A DNA stretch of 64,000 nucleotides, taken from the NCBI RefSeq assembly GCF_022605725.1, contig NC_065551.1:2232001-2296000 (forward strand), read 5' to 3'. Both the position numbers and the translations under genes were made by a program. The notes beneath the pieces were generated by a model. The model was given only the letters and a program-made list of their open reading frames with translations, searched no databases and had not been told where the DNA came from. This document shows, one piece after another, positions 47,901 to 56,900 of this stretch (within the stretch, counting starts at the first letter, position 1; every line of letters starts with the position of its first letter). Source of the DNA: Anthonomus grandis grandis. Its lineage: Eukaryota > Arthropoda > Insecta > Coleoptera > Curculionidae.

Positions 47901-50900
47901 CGAACTCTGGCTCCAGCTCCACCGCTTTCAGCAATTTTCCGGGGAAATCAAAAGCCTGCAGCCATCAACAATTGAAGAAGAATAAAGAGGAAACCGGAAA
48001 AGTAAAATCCTAAAACAACGGTTGCCATTGTATTCACTGTCGATAAAAAACGAATGGCTTTAAAAATGTGACACACTCACCTTGCTAAGTTTCATTATCT
48101 ATCCATCAAAATCTTGGACATGCTGCACCAGAATTGAGAAGCAGAGTTGCAAAACGCAGTTTGTCCAAATTTTCACATTTTGAACTAAAGGTGGCGCAAC
48201 ATTATTTAACCGAATTTCTATTATTTCACATCACTTTGGACGTTCAAATCGAATTTTGTACCATTTAAAATATATTGCGAAAATCCCCTAGACATGCAAA
48301 ATGCATTTAGACTATCAGCTTTAGACAAACAAAAAGTATTTTGTCCACAAGACAAACAAATCGTGTTTGGTCCAGATGTAAACACGTTTGTTTCACAACC
48401 TAATTTCTGTCGGTGTGGTTTTAGTTTATGTACAAGTATTTTGTGTTTGTTTCATAACTTTTTCGTGAAGTTTAAGTCACAATGGAGCATCGAGCAGGTA
48501 GAGGGGCGACTGAGATATCTTCCGCTCTTATCGTTTTTTTGAAAAAACTTACATTTCCAGACTTTTTTTTGCAGATGGGTGTGGAGGACAAAATAAAAAT
48601 AATCATGTTGTGCATGCTTTAATGTTTTGGCTTCAAACGTTTTCATGTGAGTAGATTAGGGACATAGAAATTATATTTCCAATGAGAGGTCACTCTTATC
48701 TCCCGCCGATCGTATCTTTGGGCGCATTGAAAAAAGCTTAAGGTCTCATAGTATTATAAGAACTCCAGATCAATATTGGGATATCTACACCAAAGTGAAT
48801 GGTGTACAAAAACTTGGAACTGACTGGCATTTACTTGACATAAAAAACTTTTGCTGCATCTGAAAAAATTGACTGGCATTCATTCTTGTCGAAGACTTTT
48901 GTTAAAGAAAAAAAGTTCCACCCATAATATTTTGCTGAAAACTGAGTTACTATATTGCAATTCAGATGAAACAAAAAAGTTTCAATCACTCCCAAAACCA
49001 CAATCAAGATTCGATCAAATAGAATTACTGGAATTAGGTTTGGGTCATAAAATAAAGGAAAAAAGTAGATAGTTTAAAAAAATTATTGGCATCATTATCT
49101 GGAGAAAACTGGAATCAGGATCCAGAACTGGAATGGTTAGTTCCAATTTTAGAAGGCCAGTGTGAGGTTGAAACCAATGTTGAAGAAAATGAGGACTGTG
49201 ATTGTAACGATACGGAAGATGTTAATTTCATTTGAGTTTGTTAAAAAATAAAAAATGCTTAAAGAAAATGGTTCTTAATTTTTTGGTGGTAATTTTACCC
49301 AAAAAGTTTTTGCAAATGACAATCAAAAGGCATTTTGTCCACTTTAGACAGGCAAATAGCATTGTGTCCATATGTTTTTCTAAAATACCAAAGTTACTTT
49401 TACTTCTTCTAGTCTGCCATTCTAGTATTTACTGATCCTAAATTTTCCTAATTTTTTGGTAAAGTCCTAACTCGGTAAGTAAGACCGATTCGAAGCACCA
49501 GTTTTTTATGTTTCCTGAAAATTTACAATTTTGGACAAACCGCATTTTGCAAGTCTGCTCCTCAATTATGAATTAAACGGTTCTCTAAAATAACAAGATT
49601 AAGGACTATAAATTACAAACTATATTGGCCACTTCCTGCTTCACAAACTTCGGAAATAAAAAACTGGCCTTTTGCGTGCGCTCCTACCTGCGACATGGGA
49701 ACAAGTCCTCGAAAAATGGACCCAGTACCGACTAAATCAGTAACGACCCCACCTCTCGCCTGAGCTGTGAATATCAGCCAATCGGAGAAAACATTAATTA
49801 AGACCAATCAGAAAGGTGACGGACCGTTTTTCTGTTGACGCATGGATAATTAAACCAGGAGAGTGATGCGTTACAGTAGTAATGTGTCATTGACAGTGTG
49901 AATTTAAAGAAATATGAATAAAGGAAGTTGACTGAAATTATTAATGTAATTATTGAAATTAATGAAATATTAATGGAGCGTTAGTGAACATAAGGAGTAG
50001 AAAAATAAAACGCTACAATGCCTTTGAAAAAATGTGTCATTCTTCCTTTAAGAACAAATTTTGAGAAAACGGTTAGAATTACAGGCAAACTGTTGGAATC
50101 AAATTGAAGATAAAAGAATGCTCTATCAAAACGCGTTACTATATACAGGATCAAATCAAATTGAAAATTTAATTATTTGAGTAACGATTTTGATCAGACC
50201 GTATAAAAAAAATAAATTTTGGAATTTTGAAAGATCAAATGAACTTAGCCAAGGACTCAACAACTCAAGAGCAAAAAATGTCGGTGGTAAATATTAAGAA
50301 TTAAGTGATACGTTGATTTTCATGAAAATTTCTTCAAATTGTTAATATAGGCAACGTCGCATTTTAAGGCAAAACAGTTTTAGGGTTAAAGAGAGCGTCA
50401 AATGAGACTCCCATTTCGGAAAAAAAATATATGGGTGATTCCATTTAAAAGAAAGTTCAAATTGTGTACCACGCTTTTTTGGGACACCCTGTATCAACCA
50501 AACTAATTTTAAAAAGAAGTCCCTCCAACTCAATTAAAATTCCCCCTATTAAAGGTTTTTTCCGCTTCAAGATTTAGCCGCAATCGAGCATCGCGATGTG
50601 AAATGGACAGCCTGTATCCGCCAATGCTACTAAGCCGTCTGGATGCGACTGTTTTTTGGCTATTTATCGATGATCGGAGTGAAGTGGAAAGGCCGTAGAT
50701 GATTACGTTTGCATTGAACACAGCTTATTCTTTTCTTATTTAATGTTTTGTTACCGATTTAATTGATAGTATTTGATATGCGGTTTTATCCCGCTTAGAC
50801 AACTTAATATCACTTTATTTACAAACTATAACAACTTTAAGCAATATAGCTGGTAGTTTTTAAGAAAATTTTGGAATGGCCGTTACTGTATGTAAAATAA

Positions 50901-53900
50901 GTATATTTATTCAAGCAGATATTAGCCATATTCTTTAATTATTATATTTTATTAGGGAACAACAGTCTCAGAGTCTAGAAGGCATGCAGCACCTACTAGA
51001 AATATTTTGCACGGTAATAAATGAGAAACATAATAAAAATTTTCTACCCGAAATTTTGCAACTTTGCATGGAGAGCATTTATCCATTTTTACTACCAAAG
51101 GCCAGTGAAAACCCGGATGTATTTTCTGTATTCCTTCAGCTACTCTATAGGTAAGTTTCAATATCTTTTTAGCAGATTAAATTATCTACAAGATGTCATA
51201 AATAGATGTGTGAGTGACTTTGAAGGTACAACAAGCTGGGCTAAATTACATAAAAATAGTTATTTATGTAACCAGTGTGTAAAATTACCCTTTTTTTATT
51301 AATGGGAAATTTGTCGACAATTCCCATGAATAAAAAAAGGGTATTTTACACACGTGTAACATACAAGGTTTTTTCTACTATCGAAGAAAACTTTTAAAAA
51401 AATCAAAAATATGATATTTATTTTATATTTTGATATTGCCTATACTCTAGTTCTTTTTTGGTGAGAGCACAGTGCCTCATTATTTATGCAGAAGTAGCAT
51501 AAATATAGGGTGAGTCTTCCATTTTTTCTACTTGTAACAAAATGATAAACCAGACTGTTTTTACCAATTTTAAGTGGACAAGTCCTGTATGGTCTCAAAT
51601 TTCGTAAAATTCGGAACAATGGTTTCGAGTTCATTTTTATGACAAACGAGTTGCCAGTGTCGTCCCGACTATGGATATTGATTTTAATTTTTAAGTTAAA
51701 TAATTATCTGTTATAAAAAAATTATAAATAATGTTGGATTTTATCTATTATCTATTAGATAAAGATTTTTAGAAAAAGTATGGTTGGTAGGTATAACCTA
51801 TATTTATTAAATTAACAAGAAACATTTCTTAAAAGCGGAAAAGCCTCATTATAAAACTATGGCAAATAAAATGAAATATAAAAATTTGATTAATACCGCA
51901 ATTTGATTGTTTTTTAAATGTTGTAAAAAATTGTTGTAAAATTTCATGTTTTTAATACCAACCAATAAAAAATGCAACTCTCCAAACATATCTTGTCATT
52001 TATAAGAAAGGTACATAAATATAAGGATCTTTTAATTTATTAACCATATATTACAATAAAAATATTTACGAAATATACAAAAAAAAATCAATTTATAAAT
52101 CACACATTTCATTACTCTCATCGCTTTCATCCGAATCAGACATTCTCACTGTTATAACTAAGGGTTCGACAGTTTCTTCTAGAAGATTATCGAGGGTCCA
52201 CATCTTTTCTTCTTCTTTTATAGCATGATTCACAGCATTGCTCCAGTTTTCTTGGGTAACGTTATCCACTACTGCTTTCAGAAGTTCTCTCACATCTTTC
52301 AATTTAAAGGTTTTATTATTTCTAGCCACAAATCCTTTTACTTGAGCCCAAATTAGCTCTATAGGATTTAATTCACAATGGTAAGGTGGCAAACGAAGTA
52401 CAGTTCTATAGCAGAGAGGTAAACAATGGTATGTCCATAAAAGGAATATTTAAAGTAATAAGGAAAATAAGTTACGTTAATTCACTTTAAGATTTAAGTG
52501 ATTATTCTACATTGTACGAAAGTGTAATTGGGGTATTTAACTTATCGTTATGAAGGTTTTTATTAACCACTATTTTTAATTTATTTGAATTTATATTTTA
52601 ATTTTAATTTAGAAACTGTATCTTAATTTTGGACTTACGACTTTTTACCCCTATTTGAAAAAACAGGTAATCATAAAAATTTAAGCTTTATGTTGCACAA
52701 CCAATTTTATTTCTTTAGGTTAACATTATTAATGTACATAATTTTCTTTACAAAAAATGTTTTTTTAAAAAAATTTATTAAATAAATAAATTGGGATTCA
52801 TAGAAGATAAAAAATCAATCGCTATCTTCTTCATCGGAACTATGTTGGCCTTTTGCTTTAGAAATCGGAAGATTTTTAAAAAAATTATGAAATTGCTTAG
52901 GAACCCACTCCAAATTTTTATTAAAAAATCATGTTTTTTCTTTGTTATTCCCTTTAAGTTACTGCGCAGACTAGGCAATTCATTGGGCAGTGGCATGGAA
53001 TTTCGAACAGGTCTGGTCACATTTAAAGTTTTAAACTCTTCATCGTTAAATTTCAGTTTGTAAAATATAGTGCTAGGATGATCAGCTTTATTTTGAAAAT
53101 ATACAACTTTAGATATCAAAAAGTCTTGCTTTTCAGTATTTTTCTTCTTATTAATAAAAGGAGAGTTAGGTTGACTATACAAATAGTCAACATGTTTAAA
53201 ATCAGAAATATCTAGTTTTATAACAGTTGCGCCTGTGGATCTTATTAATTGTTACCAGTCCCAAGGAGTACATATTTCCATGGTTGGTTGCTTTTTTAAA
53301 GTCCTTTCAATAAGAGCGTGTACGTGATCAGCTTCCATGTATGTATGACCCCTCAGTAAAAATTTGTGTTCAATAATTTTCAAGTTTGGACAAATTTTTA
53401 GTAGCCACAGATAACTGAGCATCATAATAATATTGCGGTTCTGGCTGGGGCAGTTGTCGGACCAAATAATTAAGTGTTCTATAGTAGATCCAGCAAGAAC
53501 CCTTACTGCCCATTTAATTAGTGCTGATGCGATTTCGTTGCCCCCTCTCCCAGCTTCGGATTCATCCAATACTAAGCAGTATGACAAATTATTTGTTGAG
53601 TCATAAATAGCCAGGTTTAAAGTACACAGCTTTAAGTAATAGAATCTTTGATTATTTGAGTGGTACGGGATGGGAAGACATTTTTGAAGATCTAGCATTC
53701 AAGCACTAAAATATTAGTAATTAACTATGAGCACTTTGCCGGTACTTTACGTTCCGCGGACTTACTACTGTTTACCACATTGCGACACTGGACGTAGTGA
53801 AACGTGTCAGGAGATACGTTTCTTTACCCCACTGATATGTGGAGATACTACATTTTCAAAACTGAAAATACAGGCAACCCACAACGCAGGACTTACTATC

Positions 53901-56900
53901 TTTTACCATAATATAAAATTGAAGAAGTTCAGTTCGAAAATGATATTAACTCCATATCGAGTAAAAATGGAGTTACGACTGTTTACCTCTCTGGTACAGA
54001 CTGTTGTATTGTGTTGTTTTGCCATTTCGTTTATATTTTCATTTATTTTCTATTGTCAGAAGCTCTGCTTTTACCGCGTCATCTCCAAAAGGTATTTCTT
54101 TTTCGGTAAGCCAGTTTTTTATTTCCCCTTTTCGCCAGCAGGATGATGGTAATTTTTCTATTAATCTTGAATGGTAGCTGGCATTGTCCATAACAATAAT
54201 TGAATATTCGGGAATTGACTTGATCATTTCGGAAAACTTCAAGCCAGTCGATAAACATTATCCTGCCAGCACTTGCTCACGGTGTGTCCTTCGTTAAGCC
54301 AGGTTTCATCCAAATAATAAATATTTCTTCCTTCCTTTCGATACTCCTTAAATATTTTCTTCTCCAACAGACTATTTCTTCTTTATCTATTAAAATAGAT
54401 TTTCTATTTTGCTTTTGCCAAGAAAAATTTAATTCGTGTAAAATTTTCCATAATTTTTTTCTTCCCATTTCTGGTACATTTTCGTCTTCTTTTATAAGTT
54501 TCAAAATTTTGTCGATAGTTGGGATTTCATTCTTAAAATAAAATGAATGTACTGTCCTCCTGATGATATGCTTTGCTGTCTCATCAACTGCTATCGGCTT
54601 CCTACCGGCAGTTTTCTTTACACTCTTCTTAGGCAAGTTCTCACGGTTTTCACTTTTTCTGTCACTAAGAAGTCTGTAAATTGTTGCTTTACTTATGCCT
54701 GTCATATTGGCACATGTAGAAACTAGATTTCTAACAGAGGCATTTGATGCACAAGTGCATCATGTACGTTTAGTACTATAGTCCTTGCTTTAAAATCTAA
54801 AACACCTTTACACACTACGGGGCTAAAATTTGACATCTTACAACAAATGCGCAACAATACTGAAAAATAAATTAAGTTTTTAGGATATATCTACATTATA
54901 TACCATAAAATATAACTACCTGTTTGCATTTAAGATTGTACAATTTAGGTACCTATAATACTTATACCTCCATATTTACCTACCTAGACAATATCTACTT
55001 ATAAGGATTAAAAAGAACTTGTTCATTAGGTACTTAAGTAATTCAAAGATTTTATGGCTAAAATTGGCCTATTTCTTGCACTATTAAATAAACCCAACAA
55101 ATGAAAACATTCAGGTCTTAATGTACTTGAAAAGTGGGACGCCAATGGTTTACGACCGTTTTATGGCTATCGAGCCTTTCGTGTGCTCCTACGGATTAAG
55201 AAATGGACTATAGGCCGAAAATAAAGTCGCTGTGGACCATCGTTCATGTGAACATTTTCTCTTAAAATTGACCAAGAAATCATTAGTTAAGTTTCTCTTC
55301 ATAATACAGATTTTATTAACATCCCATATAATATTAGACAAAAACTTAACTGAAACAACTAATAGCCGCAATAATAAAAAGATTATACGTACTTTAGGCG
55401 TCACATCAATAACACCTCTACAAAAGGACAAAGCGCTCCAACAAATTTTGCTCGTGACGTCATGCGTTTGGGCCATGCACTTCGGGTTGATTTTCGGGTG
55501 AATTCAGCTGTTGACGCTGCCGTTGTTCGTCCACAGAAGGCTGCCTGCCAGACTTTGCAGATTGCCGTGAACGTTAGGATGCTCTATTACCATCTTAAAA
55601 TTATTAAATCTATATCTTTACCTGCCCTTACTTTACAATTTAGTTAAAAAAAAGAGTGCATCCTTATTTCTCTTTTTTAATTTAAACTTCCATTTTTTCA
55701 AATTCTATCATTTATCTAATACCTTGTTACTTGCCAATAGGAGTTCTTTCTATATAAATCTAACAACGGCGCATCTATTAGTTGTGCCACCTGATGAAAC
55801 GAGAGGTTAGGTTGTTTATATTTATGTTCTGTGGTTGCCGGTATTCCTGACGAGATCCGCAGTAAACATTAGCTCATTTTTGTGTTTTTTTCTAAAATCG
55901 GAACTGTTTATTTCCGCGAAACGTGTATGTTATATTTATGTAAACTCTTCGCGTACTTTTAAATCGCAAAATCGTATTTTCGGACTAGAAAAATCCTCGG
56001 AAAAACCGGTTCTCCGGCGCGCTGGCCGGGCGGCGCCGCGGTTTTATTTGTTTATATCAGACTTTAATACTTTAGTTCGTGTTTAATTTAATGTTTGTCT
56101 CCTAGTTCGGCTTGTAGTTAATACCAGAGTGTAAATATGCCTCAAAAGTGTTGTGTTCCGGGTTGTCTTCGGTTTTCCTAAGGTAATAATTCTAAGGCGA
56201 AAATGGGTAAAAGCCATACACAGAGATGACTTTGAGCCCACAAATAACACCAAAGTATGTGAAGCTCATTTTCCTGAAGGTAGTATAATAAAGAGTACTC
56301 AAGTTCAAGATTCCAACATAGGTAAAATTTTTAAAATAGAATTACTAAAACCACGGCTAAAAGAAGACTGTACACCATCTATTTTTTTAAATTGCCCTAC
56401 TTATTTGTCAAAAACTATAAAAATACGGCCAAGTAAAGATGAAAGGTTTAAAAATATTGACGAGTTGAATTTAGAAAAAGCCCTTGAATTAAGCAAAATT
56501 GAATTTGGCGAGCATGAGAAACAAAATAATTTTGACAGTTTTGAAGAGTTTATTGAAAAATTTTCTGCTACCTTTCTACTACCGAAAGATTGGTTTACTG
56601 CTCACAGTGAGTCTCAAGACAGCAAAAAGCTAACAATTTTTAAAATTGAATTCACACCTGGTCCATGCATTAATTGGGCAATTGTTTTTAATTTTCATTT
56701 AAATGTTGAAACTTTTTTATATAGCGAGCCAGTTTGCGTTTTAACATCAAAATTTAAAACTCCATATAATTCCCATAGTTTAGATGATTTATATGCAATA
56801 CTTGAAGCAATAGACCTTAGTATTATTACCCTGCCTTTGGAGGAAAATTTTACCAATAATGACAACCTCGACTGTGACTTAAATCCAAATACTGCTACCA

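Larger units (their letters stand above)
52093..54836 (-). pseudogene. Sailor-like transposase relic split by another element
   Basis: Starting at 54836 (MSNFSPVVCKGVLDFKARTI, VLNVHDALV) the minus strand follows the Sailor transposase: GISKATIYRLLSDRK, TVHSFYFKNEIPTIDKILKL, WRRKYLRSIE, a degraded first Asp region (IIWMKPGLTKDTP in place of YLDETWINEG), then IIVMDNASYHSRLIEKLPSS (second Asp) to AVKAELLTIENK. The end continues at 52405 with TVLRLPPYHCELNPIELIWA (final Glu) and an acidic tail DSDESDESNEM. It is clearly diverged from the two Sailor copies here, so it is a second family. Frameshifts and the 1.6-kb insertion inactivate it. Confidence 0.85.

Noticed and set aside
49613..49807. 64-codon minus-strand frame in a less AT-rich patch
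   Set aside because: No motif, no start context and no family resemblance; probably chance.
55189..55647. Frames of 61-95 codons on both strands
   Set aside because: Overlapping, unrelated to any recognised family, and located in what is probably the leader of the P-type element.
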